Position numbers and translations under genes: made by a program. From assembly GCA_002346675.1 (NCBI GenBank), contig DEAI01000008.1, forward strand, positions 130,573-194,572: a stretch of 64,000 nt of DNA, written 5' to 3'. This document shows positions 35,778-45,611 of the stretch, piece after piece (positions within the stretch are counted from its first letter, which is position 1; each line of letters opens with the position of its first letter). The notes under the pieces were generated by a model, which had not been told where the DNA came from, did not search any database, and worked only from the letters and a program-made list of their open reading frames with translations. Source of the stretch: Fidelibacterota bacterium UBA2986 (GTDB lineage: Bacteria; Fidelibacterota; Marinisomatia; Marinisomatales; AB-629-J13).

Positions 35778-38339
35778 GTGAAACATCATTTTTTTATTAC
35801 AAATTTTATATTAGTTGTATTTTCTTTTTTCTCTCTGAATGCACAGAATTGGCAGGGAGGTGGCCGCGGAAATATGCCTGGGATATGTGAAATATCTGGA
35901 GTTATAACAGAATTAAATTCTGGGAAACCCATTGAATATGCTTCAATATCTGTTTTAAAATCAGATGGAATTATCGAAACAGGTGGAGTTACTGATTTAA
36001 ATGGAAGATTTCATATAAAGGAGATAAAACCTGGGACCTATGACATGAAAATAGAATTCATGGGATATGAATCACAGATAATAAATGGGATTGAATTATC
36101 TTTTGGTGGAGTGATAAAAAAAGATATGGGTGAGATCAGATTAAAATCAGTATTACTGGAAATGGATGAGATTAATGTTGTGGATGACAGACCAGTTTTT
36201 GAATTTGAAACAGATAAAATGATTTATAATGCATCTGATGATATCATCTCTGATAGCGGAACGGCAGAAGATGTACTAAATAAGGTTCCAATGGTAACGG
36301 TCGACCAGGATGGGAGCGTGGCACTGCGAGGAAATCCCAATGTTAAAATATTGGTCAATGGACGCCCAAACAGAACAGGTGCGGGGAGTAAAGATGTGGA
36401 TAATATTCCAGCTTCCCTAATTGATAAAGTAGAAGTTATTACATCTCCTTCAGCAAAATATGATCCTGATGGAATGGCAGGCATTATCAATATTGTTTTA
36501 AAAAAAGGCAGATACGAAGGTTTGAATGGAAGTATAAAGTTAAATGGTAAACATAATTCCAAAGGTAGTCTAAATGATATGAATGGATTTACGACTTATG
36601 CAAATTATAAGGGCGAAAAATGGAATTTATATTCATCATATAACTTAAATAACAGATTAAGAATTACCGATGGTCACCGAATGGTTGACACACATTATCA
36701 AAATACTGATAGCCTTCCAACATATATTGAATCTCTTCATTTTAATTTCTTAAATAATTCTAATCGCATAGGACATTCATTTAAATTTGGTACAGATTAT
36801 TCTTTTAATGAAAAACTGATCATCAATGGTGAAATAAATTATAACATTAACCTTCGTAACGGGGCAAATAAACAAAATACTATTTTACCATTCTTATCTC
36901 AAAGAAACACCGACGAAATTGATTTTGATAATAATTATAGTATTGAAGGTTATATTGACATCAATAAAACATTCGATAATCCGAATCGGGAGTTTAACCT
37001 GTCTGCTTCCTATGATATAGAAAGAGATAACGAATACGAAATTCTTTCTCACTCAGTCATTGATTCAACAACTTTAATGGACAGAATAAATGGATTGAAT
37101 TTTGATTTGCATTATAAACATCCATTTGATGAAAAATCAAAGATAGAGGTTGGATATGATGGAAGGATAAACAATAATAAAGAAAAAATGATCTTTGAGA
37201 TTTCCAAGGAAGGAGAAGAGTTTTCCGGGGTAAATAATTTTGGTTATAATAGAAATATACATGGTTTTTTCTTAGAATATGATAGAAAACTAAATGAGAA
37301 TTTTAGTATTAAACCAAGCTTCCGCTATGAATTTGTACGTAAGGACATTTCTTTTTATTCGACCAAAAATAATACAAATGCCAGTTCAATAATCTATACT
37401 CAAATTCTAAATTCTTTGAAAGATTCGGTTTATATTGATGAATATTCAACTTTCTATCCTGATTTACATTTCACATACAATTTAACCGATAAAAAAAGTA
37501 TCCAATTTGGAATGAGTAAACGGGTAAACCGACCAGGAGAAGGAGGACATGGTCCCGGAGCACGACAGATAAGACCTTTTCCAAGGGATGTCTATTCAGA
37601 AAATTTTATCTTTTTGGGAAATCCATTTTTAAAGCCAGAGTATTCAACTCAATATGATTTATCCTATAAAAGTCCATTGCCCATGGGATTTGGTTATGTA
37701 AATCTTTATTATCACCAACTTGAAAATGTAATTGAATGGTATGATGATGATCGTTTTGAAGATAAAGATATACTAACATTCAGAAACGCAGATTCTGGGT
37801 CAAATATGGGAATTGAATTTTTTACAATGATAATGGGTCAGACCTTAGGTGGAGGTTATAATTTAAGCAAACTGGAAGATCCTTCGGGTGATTATGAACT
37901 AAATGGAAACAGCCAGCGATTGATGATTTATAATAGGATTTCCTTCCCAGAAAAATATATTAAAATATTTAGTTTTGAATTTGGATTTTTCTATATGAAA
38001 ATGACTGTTCCAGGCGGGAATCTGTTTGGTTCAAAGGGAACTATGTGGGCAAATATGGGAATATCAAAATCTTTATTTGATTCAAAAATGGAAATATCTT
38101 TTGGGATTGATAATTTACTCAGTAGTGGCGGATTTCAAATGAATCGGGAAAAACCTCTAGAGGGACCCTTTTCTAATGGATACTTAACAGCAACTGAATT
38201 TACCGATGTGGCTACCAGTCGTGGTGGTAGAACCTTTAAATTAAACTTTATTTATCGGTTTGGTCAATTGCAGGAAGAAAAAAGAAGTACCAGAAACGCT
38301 GTAAGGGGAGGAAATGAAAATATGGATATGGGTTATTGA
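35778..38339 (+). CDS. TonB-dependent receptor, carboxypeptidase-regulatory plus plug plus barrel
   Basis: 853 residues from a GTG start. Signal peptide 1-22. CarboxypepD_reg-like domain (CEISGVITELNSGKPIEYASISVLKSDG...GYESQIINGIELS). Plug with VPMVTVDQDGSVALRGNPNVKILVNGRPN and VEVITSPSAKYDPDGMAGIINIVLKKGRYEG. Barrel of the OMP_b-brl_3 type ending LNFIYRFG. This subclass lacks the long SusC signatures and is often tied to metal or siderophore uptake or unknown ligands. It converges with a paralogue at 38.5-41 kb. Confidence 0.88.
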   Translation: MKHHFFITNFILVVFSFFSLNAQNWQGGGRGNMPGICEISGVITELNSGKPIEYASISVLKSDGIIETGGVTDLNGRFHIKEIKPGTYDMKIEFMGYESQIINGIELSFGGVIKKDMGEIRLKSVLLEMDEINVVDDRPVFEFETDKMIYNASDDIISDSGTAEDVLNKVPMVTVDQDGSVALRGNPNVKILVNGRPNRTGAGSKDVDNIPASLIDKVEVITSPSAKYDPDGMAGIINIVLKKGRYEGLNGSIKLNGKHNSKGSLNDMNGFTTYANYKGEKWNLYSSYNLNNRLRITDGHRMVDTHYQNTDSLPTYIESLHFNFLNNSNRIGHSFKFGTDYSFNEKLIINGEINYNINLRNGANKQNTILPFLSQRNTDEIDFDNNYSIEGYIDINKTFDNPNREFNLSASYDIERDNEYEILSHSVIDSTTLMDRINGLNFDLHYKHPFDEKSKIEVGYDGRINNNKEKMIFEISKEGEEFSGVNNFGYNRNIHGFFLEYDRKLNENFSIKPSFRYEFVRKDISFYSTKNNTNASSIIYTQILNSLKDSVYIDEYSTFYPDLHFTYNLTDKKSIQFGMSKRVNRPGEGGHGPGARQIRPFPRDVYSENFIFLGNPFLKPEYSTQYDLSYKSPLPMGFGYVNLYYHQLENVIEWYDDDRFEDKDILTFRNADSGSNMGIEFFTMIMGQTLGGGYNLSKLEDPSGDYELNGNSQRLMIYNRISFPEKYIKIFSFEFGFFYMKMTVPGGNLFGSKGTMWANMGISKSLFDSKMEISFGIDNLLSSGGFQMNREKPLEGPFSNGYLTATEFTDVATSRGGRTFKLNFIYRFGQLQEEKRSTRNAVRGGNENMDMGY

Positions 38340-38454
38340 AATACGAAAGATTATAAAGTAGCTCTCAATCCATTCAAAATGATCTATTAATATCTGGATA
38401 TTTAGATTATTGGCATCATCCTCTTAAATATTTACTTATAGATCAGTTAATAAA

Positions 38455-40989
38455 TCAATAATCCATTTCCATACCACCTCCGCCACGGTCAAATTGGTTT
38501 CTGTCCCACTTTTTTCTCTGTTGCTTACCAAAATTATAATTCAGTACCAGTGAAACAAAGCGTCTGTCTCGCTGACGCTCAGCATACATAAGTTGAGTCA
38601 TTTCTTCATCAGTTCTAGGGTTTCGAACCGAATACTCAGTGTTAATTTTGAATTTTCCGCTATTAAATAAATCATTAACCTTAAGTGTTACAGAAAGTCT
38701 ATTATCCATAAATGATTTTTGAATTCCTAGGCTAGATCTGAAACTGGCAGGAATAGTACCGGTTGTAATCTTCATTCTTCCTCTACCACCCATGGAAAAT
38801 TCAATTCGTGCGATGGCGGGTAAATTCACAGTTAGTTGACTCCGTAAATAATATCCCTGAGAATTTCCATTAAGATCTGATTCACCGTTGCCATAAGTTC
38901 TTGTATTCCATGCCCACCCAGAAAGCATAATACTCATTGATTGCATTGGTCGATATAATACAGTCATATTACCGCTAAAATTTTCTGAATTCTCTGAATT
39001 ATCTGAAGTTAAAACCTCATAGGATGTTGAATCATACTCTACATAGTCACGATCCCACCACATAATTGCATCCTTGGTTAATTTATAGGATAAGCCCATA
39101 TTAAAATTTACTTTCCTAGAACTACTCCAGTACTTCAATTCCATGACATCACTGTATTCAGGATTCAAGTAAGGATTACCCACACGGATTCTTGAAAAGT
39201 CGGTGGTATTTTGAGGAAACGGGGACAATGTCCGTCTTCTTGGACGGTTTACTTTTTTAGAGTATCCGAATTGGAGATTTTGTTTTTCCGAAAGTTTATA
39301 TAGTAAATTTACACTTGGGTAAACAGATGTATAAGGATTCTCAAAAGGTGATATGGCTAAGGCATCATCAAAGATTGTTGTCAATACATTTGTAGAATCT
39401 ACAGCATTGGCTGAACTGCCTTTTTCAAGAATAGCATTGGTATTGACCTTCTCAAATCGTGCCCCTGCTTTGATACTAAAATGATGATTCAAATCATAAG
39501 AGCCAATAAAATATGCAGCAAATATATCTTCATCATATTGATTTTTATATGGCTGTAGAAGATAGCTTAAAGTTGTTCCATATGAACGAAGGTCTGCTTT
39601 CCCTCCGGTTTCAATGCTAAATCGATCATTCAGTTTATCTTCATAATCAACTGATACCTCAAGACTGTTGTTAGCTTCCAATGCTTCCGTTTCTTCACTT
39701 ATTTCTGAAAGATCATGCTGAGATTCTGTACCACTATGCTGATGAACATCATCTTCCTCCCAACTAAAGTCCACCTCTGCCTTTAATTTTCGCTCCTTCT
39801 TATCAAAATCATTATTGTAATAAAACGAATGATCCATATGGAAACCATCATCGTGCTCAGTAAAATGGACCTCTCCTATTTTATCTGGATCAATAGTGTT
39901 CAAAATATAGTCAATCCCATCTTCACTTAGATCTTTATGATCCGAAACAGTGAATGTATATCCCATAGAACTTGTAATTGTAGGATAAAGATCTCCGCCA
40001 AGCCTGATGCTGAAATTACGTGGTGTCCGTATTCTTTCTGTATTTTGAAAAAGAGAATCTGTCCTATCTGAATAGATATACTGGTATTCCCTTAAACCAT
40101 TTCCAATTCTATCACCGGTACTAAAATTGGTACTGGTAAAAAGATTCCACTGATCTGTTTTATAATTTACATTTCCATTTAAGTTCATTTTATTGTATTG
40201 GCCTGCTAGACAAGAAACGGAACCATTGAACCCTTCGAATGTCCCTCGTTTTAAAACAATATTTATAATACCACCTACACCTTCCGGATCATATTTAGCT
40301 GATGGATTGGTAATCACTTCCACCCTTTCAATCATAGATGCGGCAATATTATCTACTTCACCCCTTCGCTGTGTACCAGTTAGACCACTTTTTTTCCCAT
40401 CAATCAGAATCGTAACATTTGCGTCACCTGCGATGGTCACTTTACCATCAATATCCACATCAACCGTAGGAACTTTTCTCAATACATCAGTTCCGGTTCC
40501 ACCGGAAGATGCCAGGTTCTTACCTACATTAAAGATCTGTTTATCAATCGTCTGAATGAACTGGCTCTCATCTCCGATCACTTCTATTTCGGTGAGGTTC
40601 ACTGCTGAGATCGCGAGAGAAATGGTCCCTAGATCTTGCTTGATTGATCCGCCGACCCTGGGATTAAGAGAGATGGATTCTATTAACTTTTGTGCATATC
40701 CAACGAACTCAATGGATACATCGTAATACCCCAGCTGAATCTCTTCAATCATGAAAACTCCATCACGGTTTGAAAGGTCTCCAGTAATAATTTCTTTGGA
40801 TTCAGGGTCTATCAAAGATATGGATGCATATTCAATAGGTTTTTGATTAGTAGAATCAACCACTATCCCATATACTTTGCCAATGGATGGTATTTTATTT
40901 CTTTTCTTATGATCATCATGCCCAAAAACATTTTGAACAATAACGATTCCGAAAAGAAACATCAGTATGTTATTATATTTATGGATCAT
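38455..40989 (-). CDS. TonB-dependent receptor, paralogue of the 35.8-kb receptor
   Basis: 844 residues. Signal peptide 1-23, then a His-rich start (GHDDHKKRNK). The same domain order follows: VYGIVVDSTNQKPIEYASISLIDPESKEI, plug with LRKVPTVDVDIDGKVTIAGDANVTILIDGKKSG and VEVITNPSAKYDPEGVGGIINIVLKRGTFEGFNG, and a barrel ending VSLVLNYNFG. The plug regions of the two receptors are clearly homologous. The HxxHK-type N-terminus might bind a metal, which is speculative. Confidence 0.88.
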   Translation of the reverse strand: MIHKYNNILMFLFGIVIVQNVFGHDDHKKRNKIPSIGKVYGIVVDSTNQKPIEYASISLIDPESKEIITGDLSNRDGVFMIEEIQLGYYDVSIEFVGYAQKLIESISLNPRVGGSIKQDLGTISLAISAVNLTEIEVIGDESQFIQTIDKQIFNVGKNLASSGGTGTDVLRKVPTVDVDIDGKVTIAGDANVTILIDGKKSGLTGTQRRGEVDNIAASMIERVEVITNPSAKYDPEGVGGIINIVLKRGTFEGFNGSVSCLAGQYNKMNLNGNVNYKTDQWNLFTSTNFSTGDRIGNGLREYQYIYSDRTDSLFQNTERIRTPRNFSIRLGGDLYPTITSSMGYTFTVSDHKDLSEDGIDYILNTIDPDKIGEVHFTEHDDGFHMDHSFYYNNDFDKKERKLKAEVDFSWEEDDVHQHSGTESQHDLSEISEETEALEANNSLEVSVDYEDKLNDRFSIETGGKADLRSYGTTLSYLLQPYKNQYDEDIFAAYFIGSYDLNHHFSIKAGARFEKVNTNAILEKGSSANAVDSTNVLTTIFDDALAISPFENPYTSVYPSVNLLYKLSEKQNLQFGYSKKVNRPRRRTLSPFPQNTTDFSRIRVGNPYLNPEYSDVMELKYWSSSRKVNFNMGLSYKLTKDAIMWWDRDYVEYDSTSYEVLTSDNSENSENFSGNMTVLYRPMQSMSIMLSGWAWNTRTYGNGESDLNGNSQGYYLRSQLTVNLPAIARIEFSMGGRGRMKITTGTIPASFRSSLGIQKSFMDNRLSVTLKVNDLFNSGKFKINTEYSVRNPRTDEEMTQLMYAERQRDRRFVSLVLNYNFGKQQRKKWDRNQFDRGGGGMEMDY

Positions 40990-41377
40990 TGTATTAAGAT
41001 TATTTTGAATAAATTAAGAGTATATAACTAATATTAAGAAAACCAATTTACATTTAATAAACCTTAATATATAAAAGCTTAATAAACTGTTTCATATGAT
41101 CTAATGATATAGAAATTTGATTGAATTTATAATTTTGGCACTTTTTTAAGCAATGAAAGATAGATTAAAAATGATTTTAAATTTAAATTTTACTGAAACG
41201 TTAAAATATCACAATAGATTATTATTTAAATTTGTTTATAATGATTTATTATGCTTTTATTCACATTTATGATTCACTTAGATTTTGACTTTAATAGATA
41301 AACATAATCTTATTTTTGAAATGAGTATATATAATGGATAAAAACAAAGAACCAGAGCGATTAAAAAGAAATTATGG
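40990..41377. other. 388-base AT-rich divergent intergenic region
   Basis: This gap separates the start of a minus-strand TonB receptor from the start of the plus-strand selenoprotein fusion, so it must hold both promoters. It is very AT-rich. I see no RNA gene, strong hairpin or clear operator. A 39-codon frame at 41153-41272 has no ribosome-binding site or recognisable content and is not called. Confidence 0.6.
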
Positions 41378-43564
41378 ATGTGGGGTTTAAAACTGTTGAG
41401 GTTATATAAAAAACTCATTCTTTTTTTATTTCTTTTTCAAATTTTGAATGGGAAAAACCTCACCATACATAGTTTCTACGACCCCACTGCACGAGAGTTA
41501 TTGGATGCTGAAATTGTAGGAAACACCCTCATTCTTCCCGGAAATTTGCAGGGAATCGAATTTTATAATATTTCTAATCCGCAAAATCCAGTACATTTGG
41601 ATAATCTTCAGATCCAAGGTGGTGGTGGTGGTGGAAACACCCGCTGTTATTATGCAAGAGGGACAGGAAACGTGGTCTACATCACAACTCATAGAGGTGT
41701 AGCAATTGTAAATATCTCAAATCCTTCAAATCCTCAATTTTCAGGATATATCTCCGGAACACAGGGGAATCAATATGTATTGGGAGATATGGATATTACT
41801 GAAAATTTTTTGGCAGTTTCTGCTCATGCTGATGGAGTTTTCTTTTACAATATTTCAAATCCAGGTAATCCCACTTTAATTTCAACTATTTCAGCCCAAA
41901 ATGCATGGACTGTTTTGTTTTACGAAGATTTGATCTACGTTGCAGATGGAGATCTCATAAGAATTTTAAATGTTGCTAATATTCAAAATCCGATTGAAAT
42001 ATTTGACTGGTCCACAGGCAGCGCTTTAAAAGATCTCGCTATATATGATGGTGCACTGTATGCTGCCCTTGGTTCAGAAGGAGTTAGTGTTTATGATATA
42101 TCAAATTCAGAAGCGCCATATTTTCTTGCAAATCACAACACTACAGGATTAGCAAATCGAATTCAAATATTCAATGGAAAATGTGCAGTATCTGACTGGG
42201 ATGATGTGGAAATCTTGGAATGGAATGGTGCCGAATTGGAACTGGTCGGATTTAAGGCCAACGGTAGACGAACCATGGCAATCAATGCTTCCGGAAATTA
42301 TATTTATTCTGCAGAATGGATGTGGCTTCAGGTCTTTGAATATGGAGAAATCCAAGATGCTGATATTGATATCAACAGTTGGGAATTGAATTATCCCTAT
42401 GTAGAAAATGGAGATTCCTATACACTTTCGGTTGATGTAACTAATAATGGAAATTCAACTTTGATAATTGAAGATCAATACATTTCAAATATAGATTTTC
42501 AAATTGTTAACTACCTGCAAAATTTAAATCCCGGCGAATCCCAAACGGTGGATATAACTTATTTTGCAGATGCTGGTAATTCATCTTCCGGATACTGGAT
42601 TTTCACCAATGACCCCGATGAGCCTCAGATAACCGTGGAATTAAATGGAAACATTGATGGAATAAACATCGGTGAACCTGCTCCCGATTTTGAACTTGAA
42701 ATTATCGCAAACGGAAGTGGTACATTTCAACTTTCGAACCATTTAGGTCAGATCGTTGTTCTGGCATTTTTTGCCCCCGGATGACCTGTATGTAGTCCGG
42801 AGTTATCGGACATGGAAACTACAATCTGGCAAACCTACCCACAGGATGAAGTACTTCTTTTGGGTATCAGTAATACGAATAACTCAAATATAATCGATAA
42901 TTTTGTTGAAGAAAACAATTTAAGCTATCCAATTCTGTATGATCCCGGCAGTTCTGGAGGTGTTCAGGGTGGAGATGTTTATGATGAATATTATCTTCCA
43001 AATGATGGTTCACCGTATCCACGGGACTTTATCATTAATCAAAATGGGATTATCCAATATGCAAATAATGAAATTGATACAGAGTGGATGATCATTGTAA
43101 TAGATAACCTTTTATATGGCGGTGAGGTTGAATTGGAAATTTCATTTCTTGAAAACTGGAATATGGTGGGATTACCTCTTTATACTTCAAATTCTGAATA
43201 TCAAATACTTTTTCCTGAATCCGTTGAAAACACATTGTTCAGTTTTTCTGGCGGTGGTTATGCACAGGAAGATCAGCTCGTTCCTGGAAAGGGATATTGG
43301 CTTAGATTTCAATCAAATGGTGTTACAACTTTATCAGGACAAGCTATAAATGAATTATCCATTGAATTATCAGAGGGATGGAATTTGATATCCGGAGTTT
43401 CAGAATTGGTGAATATCATTTCTATACACGACCCAAATCAACTTATCATTGAAGGGACCATTTTTGGATTTACAGATGGGTACTCACTTACGGAAACAAT
43501 CGAACCGGGGAATGGTTGTTGGCTAAGGAGTAGCGGAGATGGGACTATAGTTATTCAAAATTGA
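41378..43564 (+). CDS. Exported LVIVD propeller-Hydin-redoxin fusion with selenocysteine, ending in GWN repeats
   Basis: Reading through UGA 42782-42784 gives one 728-residue protein. In order: a signal peptide (about 11-25). LVIVD beta-propeller repeats, about 45-330, with units such as GVFFYNISNPGNPTLIS and GVSVYDISNSEAPYFLA. A Hydin-like Ig domain, about 345-430 (VDVTNNGNSTLIIED). A redoxin domain, about 435-583. Two GWN/GYW modules, 589-728. The redoxin begins GEPAPDFELE and has LAFFAPG-U-PVCSPELSDME, where family members have a W-C-P-x-C type motif. The UGA is therefore residue 469 in place of the first Cys, and Cys472 is kept. Downstream PYPRDFIINQNGII is the usual thioredoxin-fold cis-Pro strand. 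Likely a periplasmic or surface oxidoreductase. Two separate genes or a dead gene are less likely. Confidence 0.85.
42795..42811 (+). promoter_or_regulatory. Candidate bacterial SECIS hairpin of the redoxin fusion
   Basis: GTCCG (42795-42799) pairs perfectly with CGGAC (42807-42811) around the loop GAGTTAT (42800-42806). Fifteen bases separate the UGA (42782-42784) from the first loop base, which is G. Position, stem and G-initial loop fit bacterial SECIS rules. Loop sequence and length differ from the peroxiredoxin element. Judged by eye without folding energies. Confidence 0.65.
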
Positions 43565-43590
43565 TTCAATTTAAATAACTTTTAATCTAA

Positions 43591-45120
43591 ATGAGACGAA
43601 TATTAATACTGCAATTTCTATGTGGGATTTTCTTTAATCCGCATCTTTTTGCACAACCATTTGAATATAATCTTGAACTCATAGACCGAATCTGGTTTCC
43701 ATCTCAGCAATGGAATTCCGGAGATACTACCGGAGGCTCTGATGTGTGGGGTTATAGAGCTCCAGATGGAGAAGAATATGCCATCATGGGTGTTTTAGAA
43801 GGTACCGCGTTTGTCAGGATATCAACCATGGAAGTGATTGATATAGTTCCCGGTCCCCAAAATAATGATTATTATTATCACAGGGATATCAAAACGTATG
43901 GTCATTATGCTTATGTGGTACATGAAATGACAGGTTTAGGGTATGGCATGACTGTAATCAATCTTGAAAACCTACCAAACAGTGTAGAGCTGGTTCAATC
44001 GTATGTAAGTCCAGGGAATGTTCGTTCCCACAATCTATCAATTGATACTGCTACAGGCTATGCCTATATTGTGAAACAGGCCTACAATGGGTTTCGTATT
44101 GTCAGTCTGGAAAACCCAGAAGAACCTGTTGATATAAATATGGTAAGCACACCAGACATTCACGATGTATTTGCCCGAAGTGATACCGTTTATGTTGCAG
44201 AAGGAACGAATGGAACATTTTCCATTTGGGATGTGTCAGATAAAATGAACCCGGCAATGCTCACCAGAGTGTCTATTCCAAACAGCGGATACGTCCACAA
44301 CATCTGGCCCACAGATGATGGAAAGTTTGCCATGACAACAGAAGAAACAGTAAACAAAACCCTTAAAATATGGGACATCCAAAATATCAATAATGTTACT
44401 CTTTTAGGAGAATATTTGGGAGAAAATAACCTTGCTCACAATACACATATTCATGGAAATTTTGCTTATATATCTCACTATACTGTAGGTGTAAAAATTG
44501 TGGACATCAGTGACACCCAAAACCCCATAGAAGTAGCTGGTTATGACACCTATGGAGAAAATAACAACGGGGATTTTTACGGATGCTGGGGAGTGTATCC
44601 ATTCACACTGAATGATTATGTGTATGCCAGTGATTTAGAAGGATATCTAACTATACTCAAATTTAATCATCCAGAATTTCCCGTGGAATTGTCGGTAAAT
44701 TATTCATCAGACTGGAACATGATTGGCCTTCCGGTCTTAAATGACGGCACTCTCTATTTAAATATTTTTTCTGATGCCATCGAAGGAACCTTGTATTCAT
44801 TTCAGGATGGTTATATTCAGGAGAATGAGCTGATAAACGGGGCAGGTTATTGGCTACGTTTATCTAATCAAAGCCAAGTTACATTCACAGGAGAAGAATT
44901 AAACTTCCTTTCTCTACAATTAAACACCGGCTGGAATTTAATCACCGGTTTTACACAAGCAGTTTCAATAAATTCTATTTATGATCCTTTAGATCTGATT
45001 ATATTAGGAACCCTTTTTAGGTTTGATGAAAGTTATACCCCCGCTGATGAATTGATACCCGGAAATGGTTACTGGATCCGGAGCGTTGGAAATGGAGAAA
45101 TTTTTCTTTCAGAAAACTAA
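43591..45120 (+). CDS. Exported choice-of-anchor B (LVIVD-type) protein with GWN repeats
   Basis: 509 residues. Signal peptide 1-21. Residues about 22-365 match the choice-of-anchor-B domain: GSDVWGYRAPDGEEYAIMGVLEGTAFVRIS, HRDIKTYGHYAYVVHE, RSHNLSIDTATGYAYIV, HDVFARSDTVYVAEG, HNTHIHGNFAYISHYTVGVKIVDIS. This is a His-rich beta-propeller. The two GWN/GYW modules follow (SDWNMIGLPV...GYWLRL, TGWNLITGF...GYWIRS) to the C-terminus. The gene lies 26 bases after the selenoprotein fusion, probably in the same transcript. Function unknown; surface location inferred. Confidence 0.82.
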   Translation: MRRILILQFLCGIFFNPHLFAQPFEYNLELIDRIWFPSQQWNSGDTTGGSDVWGYRAPDGEEYAIMGVLEGTAFVRISTMEVIDIVPGPQNNDYYYHRDIKTYGHYAYVVHEMTGLGYGMTVINLENLPNSVELVQSYVSPGNVRSHNLSIDTATGYAYIVKQAYNGFRIVSLENPEEPVDINMVSTPDIHDVFARSDTVYVAEGTNGTFSIWDVSDKMNPAMLTRVSIPNSGYVHNIWPTDDGKFAMTTEETVNKTLKIWDIQNINNVTLLGEYLGENNLAHNTHIHGNFAYISHYTVGVKIVDISDTQNPIEVAGYDTYGENNNGDFYGCWGVYPFTLNDYVYASDLEGYLTILKFNHPEFPVELSVNYSSDWNMIGLPVLNDGTLYLNIFSDAIEGTLYSFQDGYIQENELINGAGYWLRLSNQSQVTFTGEELNFLSLQLNTGWNLITGFTQAVSINSIYDPLDLIILGTLFRFDESYTPADELIPGNGYWIRSVGNGEIFLSEN

Positions 45121-45216
45121 TATTTTCCACTGATGCAAATCTCAGAGACTTATGTTAATATTTTTTTAAAATAATTAAATTCTTTACATTCATATAACAA
45201 TAATCAGAGGGTCATC

Positions 45217-45609
45217 ATGACAAAACATGTTTTTACAATTATATGCAGTCTGATTTTATTTAGTTGTGCGGCCAACAATCATAGTGAGGACAGATTAACT
45301 CTTGGAACAGTACAATCACATGTTTCAAAAGGACAAAATCAAACTGAAATATTAAAGAAAATCGGCTCACCAAATATAATCACTAAAGATGCTCAAGGGA
45401 ATGAGGTGTGGACCTATGATCGAATTTCAAAAGAAAACACTTCGAAAAGCGCAGTTGGTTTCCTCTTATTTAATCCTGCCACCTGGTTTGGAGGTGGCGC
45501 ATCTAGCTATGATAAATCCACTTCAACATCAAAATCATTGATTGTGATCATTACTTTTGATGAAAATAATAATGTTCTTGATTTATCATACCAAAGCGTA
45601 AAGTTTTAA
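45217..45609 (+). CDS. BamE/SmpA-like lipoprotein
   Basis: 130 residues. Lipoprotein signal MTKHVFTIICSLILFSC. The middle segment GQNQTEILKKIGSPNIITKDAQGNEVWTYD is the BamE/OmlA fold pattern (helix, G-x-P, then E-x-W-x-Y). BamE-type domains stabilise outer-membrane assembly machines, but many stand-alone copies have unknown roles. GAGGG precedes the ATG. It is followed after two bases by another lipoprotein gene. Confidence 0.75.
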   Translation: MTKHVFTIICSLILFSCAANNHSEDRLTLGTVQSHVSKGQNQTEILKKIGSPNIITKDAQGNEVWTYDRISKENTSKSAVGFLLFNPATWFGGGASSYDKSTSTSKSLIVIITFDENNNVLDLSYQSVKF

Positions 45610-45611
45610 CA

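Noticed and set aside
41153..41272. 39-codon plus-strand frame in the long divergent gap
   Set aside because: Very AT-rich, no ribosome-binding site and no recognisable sequence; expected by chance.
42785..43564. A separate gene starting at ATG 42812
   Set aside because: It would begin inside the redoxin domain just after the active site, has no ribosome-binding site, and lacks the first strands of the fold encoded directly before the UGA.
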